Shown here: piece after piece, positions 12,540-25,503 of the stretch
How positions within the stretch are numbered: position 1 is the stretch's first letter
Layout of the letters: each line of letters begins with the position of its first letter
From: Jackrogersella multiformis
Lineage: Eukaryota; Ascomycota; Sordariomycetes; Xylariales; Hypoxylaceae
Direction: 5' to 3'
DNA: 64,000 nt
NCBI GenBank assembly: GCA_902806575.1
Contig: CADCXD010000004.1
Span: 1,674,001 to 1,738,000, forward strand
Translations under genes and position numbers: made by a program
The notes under the pieces: model-generated
What the model saw: only the letters and a program-made list of their open reading frames with translations
What the model was told of the DNA's origin: nothing
The model's database searches: none

Positions 12540-15500
12540 ATGGTGCAGTCGAAGAAGGGTTCGGGCGAGTCGACGAACGGAATAAACAAGAGAGAATATC
12601 CTACCATGTCTTTCCAGAAAAAGGACATTTCGGAGGCTAGAGTCATGGGAGTCAACGCTGGAAAGGGTGATGTCAAGCAGAATGGTAAGCCTCGTCGACT
12701 AGTAGGCATGTTTTTTTTCTTTCGGCTAATATTTTAAGGTGTAGGCTCGACAATCAGCCCCCAGAACAACTTCCGAACTGATAGTGCCATTTCTGCCGCG
12801 CGCTCTGGTCGTGAGCGAGTCTTGCAGCCATGGGTCGGCCCAAGCAGCTCGGACGGTCTCGATTTGAGCCTAGAGAAGTCCAGTGGCGGTGGGGGTACAT
12901 GGGATCAGTTCGCCGTGAACGAGCGTCAATTTGGTATCAAGAGCACGTACGACGAGAACATTTACACTACCGCAATTGATAAGAGTCACCCACAGTACAA
13001 GGAGAGAGTAGCTGCCGCGGAAAAAAAGGCAAGGGAAATCGAACGAAGTGCAGCAACCACGGCTCACGTCGCCGAGGAGAGAGTTATGGATCATGTAGGC
13101 GGCGAGGATGCAGGTGGTGATGAAGAGGACAAGTAAGTATTCCCCTGTAGGCACGTCCGCATAAATCCTAATTAACTCCAAAATAGGTACAGCGGTGTCA
13201 AGCGACAGGATTTTCCCCCCTTACCTAATAGCCGGGAGAACAAGTATACTCCTCCAGCAAGACGAGCGCCGACTGGTGCAACGACTGTGAAAGGCGCACC
13301 AGTTGATCCAGCCATTATATCTTCACAACTGAGGGCACAAAAGAACCAGGCTGCTATGCCTAAACAGGACGACAGCAAGTCTCGCTCTACTCCTAAGACC
13401 GAATCACCCGCAGCGTCACCTGCTACCAAATCCTCGGAGCTCAAGCCAGATAACAAGGTGGAATCGCAGCAGAAACCGGCAGAAAGCAAAGTCGTAAACC
13501 AGAACCCAACTCCGTTGAGACCATCTGCTGCCACCGGCCGCACCATCTCGCCTCAGGCGAAGGATGGTCAAGGTGTTCCACCTAGTGCCACTTCTACTGT
13601 CGAGCGAGACGTTCTCAAGGAGTTCAAGACCTTCGCCAACCAGCAGCGCCTGAACGCTGAGAAGGCTCGAAGTACTAAGGCTAAAGCTGACAAGGAAGTC
13701 AAGTTGACCGAGCTAAAGAAATTTGCCGATAGCTTCAAGTTACCGACTCCTGTCCCCATGGATTTGATCTCGATCATTGCCAAGGATCCCGCAAAACAGC
13801 GAGAGATTCAAGAGAGGGCCAAGCGAGATGCTGCCGAGGTTGCTAAAAGAAAGGCCGAGGAGGCCGCCGCAAAGGAGAAGAAAGGAACTGTAGTAAAGGA
13901 AGCCCAAGTTACTGCACCTTCACATGCGCCTACCGAGAGCAAGACTAGCCGCCCAACCACTAACGCCCCAACCGCAGTTCCGGCGGCAGCTCCCTCTCGT
14001 CATCAGAATAACAATCGACAGAGTTTTGCTCCCCCTGCCTATCCTTACCAAGGAAATCGTTCGGGGCCGCAACACTTACAACAAGGAGGCCGCCAGGGTA
14101 ATTTATCTGGACGCATTCGAGCCTTGGAAGCGCAAAAGGCCCAAGGTCAGGACGGTCGATTACCTCCAACCGGTCCCGCCAACACAACCGATCCCTCCTT
14201 CGGTCGTCGTATGGGTGGTGTGTCGGCTCACATGGGTGGAAAGCTGAACCCCAATAGCCACGAGTTTCGACCCAGTGCGTTTGCGCCGACATTCAGCCCG
14301 AACGGTCACCCCAGCGCAGGTTCCAGCCCACGCTCGGCTGTCAACCATGCAACTGATATACAAAATGGTGCTGCTGCCGCGCATTCGGCACTCGTTGTCG
14401 TGATTAAGAAGAAGAAGGCGGTCGACCCTAAGAAATGCAATATATTGTCTTTTGTGAAGACTATCCAGCCTCCTGAGAACAAGAATTGGAATGAGAACGA
14501 TGGCCTCCGACCATCTTACGATACGCCGCCTACCTGGCGTTCGGCAACTGACGACGAGAAGCCTGATTCTACTATGCGCCTGTCTTACGATGAATACTTC
14601 GAGAGACAACCATTCAACGCACATCCTACTCCGAATCCCCCACATCTACTCCCGCAAATAGCTCATCAGCATCAGTTACCCCTCCATATGCAACATGGTG
14701 CGCATCCTTCCGCGCCACGACACTCACCACACGTACCTCCAGTCCAGATGCATACTGGACAGCATGGTCCTGTCCCTCATGCTCCTTTCAACGGAGCAGA
14801 CGATCATAGAATGATGCATTCAAACTCGTCCCAGTCGTACTCGTCCCCAAGAATGGGCCAAGTACCGATGGTGTACCCGCCTAACATGAATTCGGCAGCT
14901 CAGATGCCTTACAACCAGCACATGATGCCACAATTCATGGGTCCTGGAGCGCCGCCGATGAACCAGTTTAACCGCAGCTTCTCTAACACGCCTCAGTATG
15001 TCCCGCAACAGCCCGGCGGGATGGGCGCACCTATGATGATGCAGGCGCAATTCATGACGCCGCAGCCAATGGTCGCCGGTCCGCCGCAGATGCAGCCATA
15101 TCCTACCGGTGGCCATCTACAATTCATGCCTCCCGGCACCACCCCGCCGCAACCGATGCCTGGAACTAATGGCTATCCGAGTCCGGGAAGGCCAGCCGCC
15201 CCAATGATGGTCCATCAGGGATCTCAGCAGGGACAGCCAATATATGGCATGAGCCCCGGTATGCAATACCAGCAGCCGGCGACCTTCGTGCCGCAACAAC
15301 AGGGACAGAGTAAGTGACCCGATTCTATAATGAAGAACAAGCAGACAACTAATATGTCATATGAAGTGAACATGCGAGGTTACAACAATCCCGGTCCGCA
15401 ACAGTTCAGCACGAGCCCACAGCAAGTCCACCAATACGGGCCCCCTCACCGAAACGGAAGCAACAACTTTAAGAATTATCAGAGCCACAACCAACACCAG

Positions 15501-15575
15501 GGTCCCCAAGGTGGACATGCGATTCCATCAGGGCCTCAGGGTCGATCGTCTGACGGCCCCGATGAAGCTAAGTGA
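12540..15575 (+). CDS. PBP1: Ataxin-2 homologue / Pab1-binding protein (Pbp1-like)
   Basis: Four exons (12540-12684, 12745-13132, 13187-15309, 15367-15575) join with matching phases and encode 954 residues from the ATG at 12540. Exon 2 holds the LsmAD domain (NERQFGIKSTYDENIYTT and the following acidic helix ending VGGEDAGG), which defines ataxin-2 proteins. Exon 1 resembles the end of the Lsm fold (MSFQKKDISEARVM). Exon 3 is mostly disordered: a charged coiled stretch (EFKTFANQQRLNAEKAR), a region with NPNSHEFRPSAFAPTF, which fits a PAM2-type motif for binding poly(A)-binding protein, and then a Pro/Gln/Met-rich tail. Ataxin-2 proteins act in mRNA metabolism, polyadenylation control and stress granules. 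The last intron could alternatively end at 15378 instead of 15366. The start is uncertain because the front half of the Lsm domain is missing. Confidence 0.85.
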
Positions 15576-18500
15576 GCAGAGCCCTCGAGACTGCTCGCGA
15601 AGAACTTAATCAGCGCCGCGCTCCAGCGCATATTGAATTTCTTCATTAAACCTAGCATCGATATCGACCGCCTATGCTCATCGATTCTATCGTCGCCTTT
15701 GCATGGACATTTAGCGTTATCGACATTGCGACTCGGCCGGGTCTCTGTCTCTTTGAACACCCTACAGTTGGGAGAAGACCTAGTGGCAACATTTTGTTAC
15801 GAGTACCGGTCACCCGAAAGTCTCTGTCGCATATCCTGCCGAATCTTAAATCAATATGCACGTGACAATCATCTTCTATGCCGTGGCCATTAGTTACCTT
15901 GGCCTCGTAGGATATGTCTCTCAAATATTTATTCGCCCGAGCAGTGACTAGCTTGGGAAGACATTGACCGGGATGAGGAAATGTTGGAGCAGTCGGTCGG
16001 TGGTGGAGAATGAGGTGGAGCAGCTTGGGCTTCTACAGGTCGATGAGGAAGAGGAGTCGAGTAGCTTTATCAGGCTATAGCTCCGGTTGTTCAGGACGGT
16101 TGCGTCTACGTCAGTACCGCGGTCAGCTATACTTATCCTCAATCTAAGGGCCGGCGTTTGTCAAGACCGAGGACGGGGCATTCGTGGGATCGTTGGCCGA
16201 AGCAACGATCGCACAGCCCAAGATGTCATTGACAAGTCCTCGGGTATGTGAACGAGAGACGGCCATATCCTAGTATCGATCTCGGAGATACCAATAAAAT
16301 AGTGTTTTTACACTAATGCGTCTTGTCGTACAACAAAGACAGTGAATAGTCACTACTCGCATATGTATCTCGATGTCGAGGCTAGAAAGAAGCCAACTCA
16401 AGCTTAGTGTCGATAATTATTATAGCGCTTGCTTTATACAAAAAGGAGTCCTGTGAGCCGCTGACGAGGATAGCTTAAGAGATATCTTCCCGAGTACATG
16501 TCGACAATAGCAAGCTTGTTGAGGTCGAAAAGTTTCACCCAATAACCCCATCGCATAAATGACAATTAAACGCCTGTCGGATACTTCGCCTCAATTTGCT
16601 GTCGCTTAGGTTTATCCGATCGACCTACCATATCTAGATGCTAAGAATTCGCTAGATTTAGGTGGCGGAAGGAAGAGGCGATGAGCAAGACTTTATGCAT
16701 TTGAAACTCTTACGTACCTAGGTAGGTACGAGGCGATGGGGCCCTGTGTAAGCCAAGTATAGTCAATATACGCGAAATAGCTACTGATCTTTTTAACACA
16801 CGCGACATATTATGTATACATATTATACGTCCATCTTAAGCAGCATGCTTTTTTAGTGATTTCCGCCTATAGCAGTATATCCCAAGGTAACTAACTATTC
16901 GAAGTATTTGATCCTTGTTTCTGTTTCTATTGTTTTTGCATTACTGTAGCTACGTCTATTGCATCTTCGCAATATTCTATACCTCGGTTTCGTATTAAGC
17001 AATGAGAGGTCTGAAAATAGAGAAGACTTATTTACTGAAATAAAGGATACTGCTGTGTTTTGTTTAAATAAGTAGGAATTATTATGTCGTAAGATTTTCT
17101 CAGGTAAATGATTTCTACCTTACACTTTAAATCCTATTCCTCTTTACGACGAAATAAAACAAAGGTAGTGAGTGATAAGTAAAGCATTGAAACAAACAAA
17201 TACAGACAGGGTGGTGAGGCTGACTGATTTACACACCTGCCTTAAGTAGGTATTACGACCGGCCTTTCGGCCTCGCCCGTTCCTTGTAAAAAACGAGGTG
17301 ACTTGCGCAGCTGCAAAATCTCTATATATGAGGGAATGGAATGGAGATGATGCTCTATGCGAGCGGGACAAGGCCGGCCAGTGGATACCCGTCTGGATGT
17401 TTCATTGTTTCAAATTTTTGGCCAATGAGCTGCCCCGGTGGGCTCCCTCAATTGATGGTTCGAGATCTTGTGCAGGGGTAAGGAGGATAGGGGCTACCAG
17501 TCAGCCAGTTTAGACGTTTCAAGATCGGACTACGTATGTAAGTCTTGGAGAGGAGGGGGGGGGGGAAACACCGAGGTGAACCCTTTTTTATTTTTACCCT
17601 TTCATTTAAGTACCTCCTAGGTATGTATGTATGTATATATCATATACACTATATGTATTCCTTTGGATCTTAGGTTCGGGGAGAATCCGTCGTGTCACGG
17701 ATAGACTTACATGGTGCACGTAAAAGCCCTTCCAAAACTTCCTAATGCTTAAGGGTGGCAGGGAAGCTAGACCTTTTTTTCTTCTTCTCTTTTCTGTGCG
17801 CGATGATGCGATCGCTGCAGATCTGCAGTGTATACCGAGCCACCTTGGCCAATGGGGGCTTTTCTCCCCTGGTTTTTTCTGTCGCCCTCGGATTCTTTGG
17901 CCCGTGCTTTATCGCCGCCCACATCCATGGATGCCTCCAACCGAACAATGAACAATTCGGACAGCGACCTACATATAACAGTGATCTGTAAATGTAACCG
18001 GCTTTATTACCGGGATTTTATCGAGGAGAGAAAAATGTTCCGTGGAATGGGGAGTCAGCCTAATTAACAGACCATTACAAGCTCATAACCTCACGACGTG
18101 TTAAACATGTCGATACGATATCATGCCGTGGTTTGTCATTATACTTGTTAGTTGCGCAATGAGAAATGTCTACTCGTTATCGGAGCATATTACGCACTTG
18201 ATAGATATCGTCTCTGATTTATAGGTAGTTACACAATTTATTCGCATTGGTGATATTTCAACCATAAGCATCTGCGTATGCCACTAGGTATTATGTAGTG
18301 AGTAGGCTAAGTACGTAAGTGGGCAGGTGGGTGCGGGAGCTCGTAATGCCTTGACCCCTCCTAGTGTATTAGGCATTGACAACTGTGGCTGGGGAGGGCT
18401 AGGTACGACTAGCTGCACTAGGCAGTAGCTATAGGTAGTGTAGGTATGTACCTAGATCTGCTGAACTTCCATGTTCAGCGACATCCATGGATGCTTAGCG

Positions 18501-20087
18501 GCATGTTTAGGTGGGAAGAGGCACCTGGCCAGTGGAAGATGCGAGAGATCCCCTGAAACCTGCCTCCCGACCAGGTTGATCGCCGTTTGTACTCTGGCCA
18601 ATGAATGGTTTATTCCTTCCAACTTTGTAGTAGACGTTTCACCAATTCAGGTACCCGATGTGGGTGATTGGCTCAGGTAAGTTTAGGTTAATCTTCCCCA
18701 CTACCCAGAGCTTTACCGCCGCGCCGCACCGGCAACGACCGCGCATACTTTTCAATTCTTAGCTCCCAATTGGTCTCAATTGGTACTCTTCCATCCCATC
18801 ACAACGCGAATCTCTACTTTACACCTACCGATGCAAGTACATTACCTACCTAAGCAGGTATACTGGTACTATGTATGCGAATAAGGATGGAAAGAATGGA
18901 AAGAAAAGGAAGCTTGTTTTACAAGGCGACCAAGGTTGTTTGAAGATCAATCCCCTTTTCCATGGTATCCTGCCGGTTGACTGCTGCTTGGGCTACTGAT
19001 GGCCACCCATCCGACGGCCACCTACTTTATCTCTTTCAGGAATGTGCCGATCCGCCTCGCGATGATCGATGCATGACCACTCCACATCAGCGGCTGCCCA
19101 GCATCCTCTACGGGTTCTATTTTTCCAGCAGACTTAACCCCTGCTTTTCGAGTGCCGTCTAATATGTGCGTACGCACTATGTCGTCAGGTCGTTTACTCC
19201 GTACCAATGTAGGTATAATGTGTGTGTGTGTGTATGCGTGTGCCTATGGATTCCCGGGATCTGTACCTAATGTGGACAGGTGGATATACCTACTACCTAT
19301 GTAGGTAGGTGGATATTATGGTCATTGTGGACATCGGCGGGGCTGCATCCATGTCCCGAATTCACGATCCAGGGGCTCCCGGCCAAGACAAGATGTCAGC
19401 CGAATTGAGGAGGGCGGGCGGCCTAGGCGAAAGGCGAAAGGCCAGCCTTCACGGAGAGTGCAGGGTCTGTCTCGTTAGTTCTAGACGTGACGTTGGGTCT
19501 TGAACTCCAACTGCGGATCTCCTATCCAGAATATCTTTGGATATAAAGATGTAGGCCTGTCACCCCGTCGTCACTCACATCCCTCCTCACCTCATCTCAT
19601 CCGCCTCACCGAAGCAGCACAAGATTTCTCGTCTTCCCCATCACTCTCCTTACTTGCCCTTTTTTCATTCTGCTGGTCAATTGATCAGGAAATCCCAGGC
19701 GGTTTCCCATTTTCCAACTGTGCACTTGTGCATCACTTCATTGTCCCCCACGGTCATTTGGCACCTAGCATCTCTCGATTTAAAACAGCATTCATTGTTG
19801 CAAAACTCGTGCCTCTCACCCATAAACAAAGTCCTCAAGGCAAAACCCTCAAGCCTTTTCGCCTTTGTTGGAAACCCTCCTTTAACAACATCGTTTTTAC
19901 GTCGCCTTTATTAGGCCATCGATATCCCTTGGCAACTCTCTTGCCATCATTTCAACATTTTAACCACTTTCTCTCAAACAGATCCCGGATTCTGAGACGT
20001 GCCTATCGGTACACCACATTCATTTTTTCTTATTCGAGAAACCGAGAATTTTGATAGTTTCGACTTCACCCACAACGAATATTCAAA
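15576..20087. other. Large intergenic tract (PBP1 / AA11)
   Basis: About 4.5 kb with no convincing gene. Open frames are short and scattered over both strands. Visible features are an 11-base G run at 17555-17565, ATGT/TA microsatellite at about 17622-17650, a GT repeat at about 19219-19233, a 14-base palindromic word repeated at 17921 and 18481, and several TACCTAGGTA-type palindromes (16714-16730, 19290-19310). The last 600 bp before 20088 are CT-rich and ATG-poor, fitting the promoter and 5' UTR of the LPMO gene. Confidence 0.5.
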
Positions 20088-21509
20088 ATGCAGATCCGAT
20101 CTTTTCTCATTGCTGCCCTGGCTGCTGGTACAGCCACGGCTCACATGAACATGAATGACCCTCCCCCTCTAGCCTACAAGGGCAACCCGAACGCGAAGGA
20201 ACCCAATATCGACTACTCCATCACCTCTCCCATCACCGCGGCTCAGTACCCTTGCAAGGGCTACCTAAAGCTGCTCGGCACTCCCGAGGGCGCTTCCGTC
20301 AAGACTTACGCTCCTGGTGGCCAGTACTCCATGAGCGTTGAAGGTGGTGCATCTCACAATGGTGGTAGCTGTCAACTCTCCTTATCGTACGACAAGGGTG
20401 ACTCGTTCACCGTCATCAAGTCGTTTATCGGTAACTGCCCTACTAGCTCAGGTGGCACATTCAACTTCAATGTCCCTTCTGATGCTCCCGAAGGCGACGA
20501 TGTCGTCTTTGCCTGGACTTGGGTCAACCACACCGGAAACCGCGAATTCTACATGTCGTGCGCCGTCGTCACCATCAAAGCCGGTGCCGCGAAGCGTGAA
20601 GTCCCATCAGCCGACGTGAAACGCGCCGGTACTGCTTTCGCCAGCCGCCCCAAGGTCTTTCAAGCGAACCTCGGAGGTGAGTATTGCACAAAGGAAGGTG
20701 TTGACACTGTCTTCCCCGAACCCGGCCCGGATGTCGAGAACACATCTACCAGCCCTGGCCCTGCCATTCTCTGCTCTACCGGTGCCGATGCACCTGAGGG
20801 TTCAAGCTCTGGCGGGTCCGACTCGGGATCTGGCTCCGGTTCGAGCGCCAGTGCTGGAGCAAGCTCCGCCGCACCCACGTCGGCGGCCGCCTCTTATCCA
20901 GCTACCTCCGCAGCTAGTCAGCAATCCTCTACCAGTGCTGCTGTCCAGGCATCAATGTACGTAACGTCCTCTTCACAATCCACTCCAGCCTCCTTAAGTA
21001 GTCCGTCAGCAACGGCTACTAACCCGGCTATGCAACCTAATGTTTTGACTGTCATTCCGATCACCGGACTAACGTCTTCCAGCACCGGTGGTGTCTTCGT
21101 AACCGTACCGCCTGCATCGAGCGCAGCTGCTGCTACTTCCGCCCCTGCCCCCACCACCTTCTCTACGGCGACTAAGCCCTCGCAAAGTGTGGGAGCCGGC
21201 ACCGGTGGCGCCTCGTCATCTTCAGCTGCCGCTGGAGGAAGCAGTGGTTCGCCTACCACAAGCGCCAAAGTTCCCGCGACTACTGGTGGTGCAGCAGGAG
21301 CTCAGACCGGGGCTTGCACAAATGAGGGCGCCTGGGCATGTTCGTCGGATGGCTCCTCTTTCCAAAGATGTGCGTCTGGGCAATGGAGCGCAGCTATCCC
21401 TATGGCTGCCGGCACTAAGTGCAACCCTGGCATTAGCGACACCCTTAGCATGCGACGACGAGACCGCGTCCGCCGCTCAGGGACAGGTCTTGGCGGGTTC
21501 GTCTACTAA
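20088..21509 (+). CDS. AA11 family lytic polysaccharide monooxygenase with C-terminal X278-like module
   Basis: This is an intron-free gene of 473 residues. The signal peptide (residues 1-18, ending ATA) leaves His19 as the mature N-terminus, the first arm of the copper histidine brace. The second brace histidine is probably His90 in GGASHNGGSC, and Tyr155 in REFYMSC is the expected axial ligand. The AWTWVNHTGNREFYMSC block is characteristic of AA11, a copper enzyme that oxidatively cleaves chitin with H2O2 or O2 plus a reductant. A long Ser/Ala/Thr/Pro-rich linker follows (about residues 235-405). A compact cysteine module follows it (CTNEGAWACSSDGSSFQRCA), resembling the X278 chitin-binding module of some AA11 enzymes. 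The last residues are Arg-rich. Expected role: secreted remodelling or breakdown of chitin. Ligand assignments come from the family pattern. Confidence 0.92.
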   Translation: MQIRSFLIAALAAGTATAHMNMNDPPPLAYKGNPNAKEPNIDYSITSPITAAQYPCKGYLKLLGTPEGASVKTYAPGGQYSMSVEGGASHNGGSCQLSLSYDKGDSFTVIKSFIGNCPTSSGGTFNFNVPSDAPEGDDVVFAWTWVNHTGNREFYMSCAVVTIKAGAAKREVPSADVKRAGTAFASRPKVFQANLGGEYCTKEGVDTVFPEPGPDVENTSTSPGPAILCSTGADAPEGSSSGGSDSGSGSGSSASAGASSAAPTSAAASYPATSAASQQSSTSAAVQASMYVTSSSQSTPASLSSPSATATNPAMQPNVLTVIPITGLTSSSTGGVFVTVPPASSAAAATSAPAPTTFSTATKPSQSVGAGTGGASSSSAAAGGSSGSPTTSAKVPATTGGAAGAQTGACTNEGAWACSSDGSSFQRCASGQWSAAIPMAAGTKCNPGISDTLSMRRRDRVRRSGTGLGGFVY

Positions 21510-23347
21510 AGAAGTGCTCAACCGCTCACTGATTAAGCAAACCACCCACGCGGGGTCTTAAGATTCTAGTACATATCTACAGCCTTCACAGGCCGAGGGG
21601 ACGGGATACCTTCAACCAACTTTCTGCATTTGTACATATTCGCACTTTTTCACTTCTTTTTTTTTCCTTTTTAGGGACATTCTTTTCGATAGTGTCTTGC
21701 ACACTAGATCCCGGCAAAAAGGGAACGGTGTTCCGGACACATGACAGGGACAGGAACCGCATTTAGCAATACCCCAGCACACGGGGAGGGGAGACGAGAC
21801 CACATAGCTACATCACAAGATGATGCTACTGACATAGATCAATAAGATCTTCATGACCAACATTCTAACTTGGCTATTATTGATGTGGCGTGACTCTTTC
21901 TGATGACCATGGTGATAATGTTGTTTATGAAGCATCACCTGGCATTTTATGTGATATTAAAAAAATTCTGTTGATTATTTGTGTCTTCTGTAATATGTAA
22001 TATGATACCTGTCTTAAGTAATGTATTCAAATTAGGGGGTTAAGTCTCACCTCCATAGACCTAATGGCGCACAATGTCGAAGTAAACGGGTTGATAAGAT
22101 CATGCCCAAGCATACCTACTCCATCAGATAAGTGATATTGCCTTCCAGCTTACAAGAACATCGTTTGGCGTAATAGCAACAACCAAGGGTGGTTCGCTTG
22201 ATTCCAGAGCTGAACTCACGGCAACCTGCGCTGAAAGCACGAACGAGTCCTTTTTGAATTCTAAAAGGGTTACGTTGGGCTCGAAGAGAGGCGGATAATA
22301 GGCTTGATGCTTACTCTTTTAAACTTTTACTATTTTTTGGCACTTCGTCTTATGTATATTCCCTTTCCCCTCTGAAAGGCTGTCTCGTAATATTTGTTCA
22401 TGGCTCAAGTCTATTCTTTGTGACCCGTTATGAAGTACAATATATTCAATTTTATTATTAGCAATGAAGTTACTACAGCAGTCATTAGTTTAAAATTCCC
22501 ATGTAGGCAGTCCTATTTTCTTTATTGGTTTTAGACAGCTATCATTACACGCAGTATTTATCGCAAAGACTATATACCAGTACACCCACACATATTTCAA
22601 CCCATCTCCTAAGTGCTTGACCTCTGTTCCACTCTATGTCCCTTGTATCCCAATCATCTCTTCGGCTCTCCTTTCCCCAGGAAGGCTGGATGGGCCAGCA
22701 CGACTCGGCCCCGCACATTAGATCTGCGAGACCGGGTCTTCTGTATTATGTGTACAGAGAGTGTGGATGAAAGTAGAGAATTAAGGGATACTCTTTAGAA
22801 AGTATTTATGGCCGTGGTATGAGAAGTGCTCCCTGATGATTGGCTTGGAATGTATTGGTGGAGACTCGGGACTGAAGATGCCACGGTGCAGGTGTGTTGA
22901 GGTGTGTTGAATTAATAGGCGAGCAGGAATGTACTCTGGGATCAGATTCTTTGCTAATCCCTAGCTTTGTCAAGCAAGGTTCGGAACAACTTAGCGAAGA
23001 CCTCTCGTGGAGCTGAGTTGTTCCGAGCCCTGATCTTGAGATCCGAATAGGGGTTTGTTATTCCCGCTTTGTCCGGGCTGCTATTTTGTCGTGGTGGTGA
23101 CGGCGGTGATGATGATGATTATGTTTACGTCCGAAGGGCTAAACAGTACCGAGTACAAATAGCAGCGCGCAGCTATGGTGCGTATGACGTCTAAAGTATC
23201 TCATAAAGGGATAGGGTTAGAGTATCGAATGGGAGAATAAGGTGGCGGTACGTGTTATAGTTCTGGATGAACAACTAATGAGTGTAAGAATTGTCGGAGT
23301 TTTTTGTAATGGGGTTGGTAAAGGATCAAAGAAGTTGCCGTGTCGTG
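21510..23347. other. Convergent intergenic region (AA11 / GNAT)
   Basis: About 1.8 kb between the 3' ends of the LPMO and the GNAT gene. Contents include a T-rich tract near 21655-21670, a short tandem GGTGTGTTGA duplication near 22892-22910, and a GGTGATGATGATG run near 23105-23120. No coding signal was found. Confidence 0.5.
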
Positions 23348-23917
23348 TTACAGCGTAACCCTTTTATTCCATGTCTCGTCCTTGACCATGATGTGCTTGT
23401 TTGGTATACCACACTCCGATGGGAAATCCGTATTGCCCATAACAGTATACCCAGTCTTCTCGTAGAGGGTCTGAGCTGCGGTATTGCCCTCCAACACCGT
23501 AAGCCAAACCTTTCGGCCATCTTTTCCCCTAGAGCGGACAGCGATTTCCTCTAGCAGTTTGCTCCTAATTCTGCATCTGAGGAGAGTCGGGTTAATGTAC
23601 AAGGCTTCGACGAAAGCCCAATTCCCATTCCTATCGGCTGTAAAGCTAAAAGGATCGGTATCGTCATAGGACACAATACAGAAGCCAATAATCCGACCGG
23701 TATGCTCACGTGCCACTAGAGTTTGCTTCTTAGGATGTCTGAGATAAGTCTCGATCCTGCTCGGTGCCCAGGCGCTTAGGACTAGTTCTTCTAAACCGGT
23801 TTTGGGTATATAAATCCCTGCGTTTTCGAATTGGAGGGGTGCTGATCTAGTAGCTACAGCGGTAATGCCTGCTATGTCACTCAGCCGGCCTGTTTCTATC
23901 AAGATAGATGAAGCCAT
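23348..23917 (-). CDS. GNAT-family N-acetyltransferase
   Basis: This is a single-exon gene of 189 residues. The order of elements fits the GNAT fold: an N-terminal helix, a central beta strand (RIIGFCIVSYDD), then WAFVEALYINPTLLRCRIRSKLLEEI, and a C-terminal motif B (LTVLEGNTAAQTLYEKTGY) in which Asn and Tyr are the usual conserved residues. The acetyl-CoA loop (normally Q/R-x-x-G-x-G/A) is degenerate here as RCRIRSKL, lacking both glycines, so cofactor binding may be weakened or the protein may have diverged. The substrate is unknown. The gene lies about 0.8 kb from the foldback element. Confidence 0.8.
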   Translation of the reverse strand: MASSILIETGRLSDIAGITAVATRSAPLQFENAGIYIPKTGLEELVLSAWAPSRIETYLRHPKKQTLVAREHTGRIIGFCIVSYDDTDPFSFTADRNGNWAFVEALYINPTLLRCRIRSKLLEEIAVRSRGKDGRKVWLTVLEGNTAAQTLYEKTGYTVMGNTDFPSECGIPNKHIMVKDETWNKRVTL

Positions 23918-24732
23918 TGTGGCCGAGGTGTATTGGTGGCTGCCATAAATTTGTTAGGTGATTCATACTTAACGATGATAGACGAGGGGTGAAAATGGGA
24001 TACACAACATACTATGTCAACCCAAAAGGGCTATCGAAAGGTTTAAGTTTCAGTCCAAGCGGGTCTTTCGTGGTATCAACTAATGGATACAAGCTAGGAA
24101 GGAGTCTCGTTGAGGCTCGAGGGGAGAACAATAAGAATAATCAAGCAAGGAGTGTAAATGAACCCTATGTAAAGGGTACAATGAGGTAAAGTGAGCTTGA
24201 CATCGTACTTCTCTTGAAAATGTGCCCTTACTTTTTCCATCGTTACTTTTGAAGAGGATGGTTTCGATAGAGATAAAATGATAAATAGAGAAACAGTTTG
24301 AGGGAAATAAGCAAATTAACAAGGAGAAGCAGACGAGAGGAGCCAGAGAAGCTAATGACAAGCCAAATCTGGTGACAATATGATGTCGAATAGACGAAAC
24401 GAGTAACGAGGAATGCGCTAATCACTACCTACCTAGGTAGGCAGAAAGAAGAGGTGTCAATGAAAGAGTAGAAGTTGGGAAATGGAAGAGCTTGACGAAG
24501 TGGGGGAAGTTAGCAGTAGAAAACGCGACAGGAAACGCAAAGGGGATAAATACTTTGGTGGGTGACCTAATATTCTGGTGGGGACGAGAAGTGAATAATG
24601 AGACTGAATGTAGAATGAGCATTAATGAATGTGCTTTAGGGGTGAGGTACCTTACTCAGGTACTTTTCAGCAATTATTCTAGCTTGATTTTCGTCTCTTT
24701 CTCCTTTTAAGCATCTTACAGATGTACATGTA
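23918..24732. other. Intergenic DNA left of the foldback element
   Basis: This region is the GNAT promoter side. It holds one palindromic CTACCTAGGTAG motif at about 24428-24439. Composition is normal up to the element border. No gene was seen. Confidence 0.5.
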
Positions 24733-24803
24733 AGTCGAACCGCCGTTACGTGCACATACCAGGTGCGGGCCACCCATTTTCCCATATAAAATTGCTAAAA
24801 CGT
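24733..24803 (+). repeat. Left terminal inverted repeat of the foldback element
   Basis: About 70 bp, pairing with 25504-25574 in inverted orientation with a handful of mismatches. Most mismatches are C/T or G/A transitions, consistent with RIP or ageing. Confidence 0.85.
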
Positions 24804-25503
24804 TATATTTATAATTAATTAAATAAAATAGCTACAAATATACGGTTAAATTATATAAGTTATTTATAATAGTATGAATATATATATAAAATTTTGTAAA
24901 ATTAGAAAAATATTAAAGTGGGTAAATGATTTTTTAAAGTTCGAGTTTTTTGTTTTATATATAAATTATATATTTTTTTCCACGTATCTTTAAAAATTCT
25001 TAATTAAATTACCATATCACTTTTAAATTTACTTTCAATTTTATTAAATTATTTTATTAAAATTATACGTTATATTAAAATTATACGTTATTATAAAATT
25101 TATTCGTTTAGTTATAATGTTTTTAATATTTATAAGGAAATTTTACGTGAAATTTTATATGTAAAAATAAAATATAAAAGTTTAAACTTTTATTATTAAA
25201 TGAATATATTATTTTATAACGTATAATTATAATATAATATACTTAAGTTATTAAATGATTTAATAAATTTGAAAGTAAAAATTGAAATAGTATGGTTATT
25301 TAGTTATGAATTTTTAAAGAAACGTAAGAAAATTATATATAATTTACATATAAAATAAAAAACTCGAACTTTAAAAAATTATTTACTTACTTTAACATTT
25401 TTCTAATTTTATGAAACTTTAAATATATAATAGCTTCATTATAAATAATATTAAAAGATTAACTATATAATTGTAATTATTTTATTTAATAAGTTACGAA
25501 TAT

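Noticed and set aside
19500..20054. A 184-codon frame just upstream of the AA11 gene
   Set aside because: It has no ATG start, is pyrimidine-driven and ends in the probable 5' UTR of the LPMO gene.
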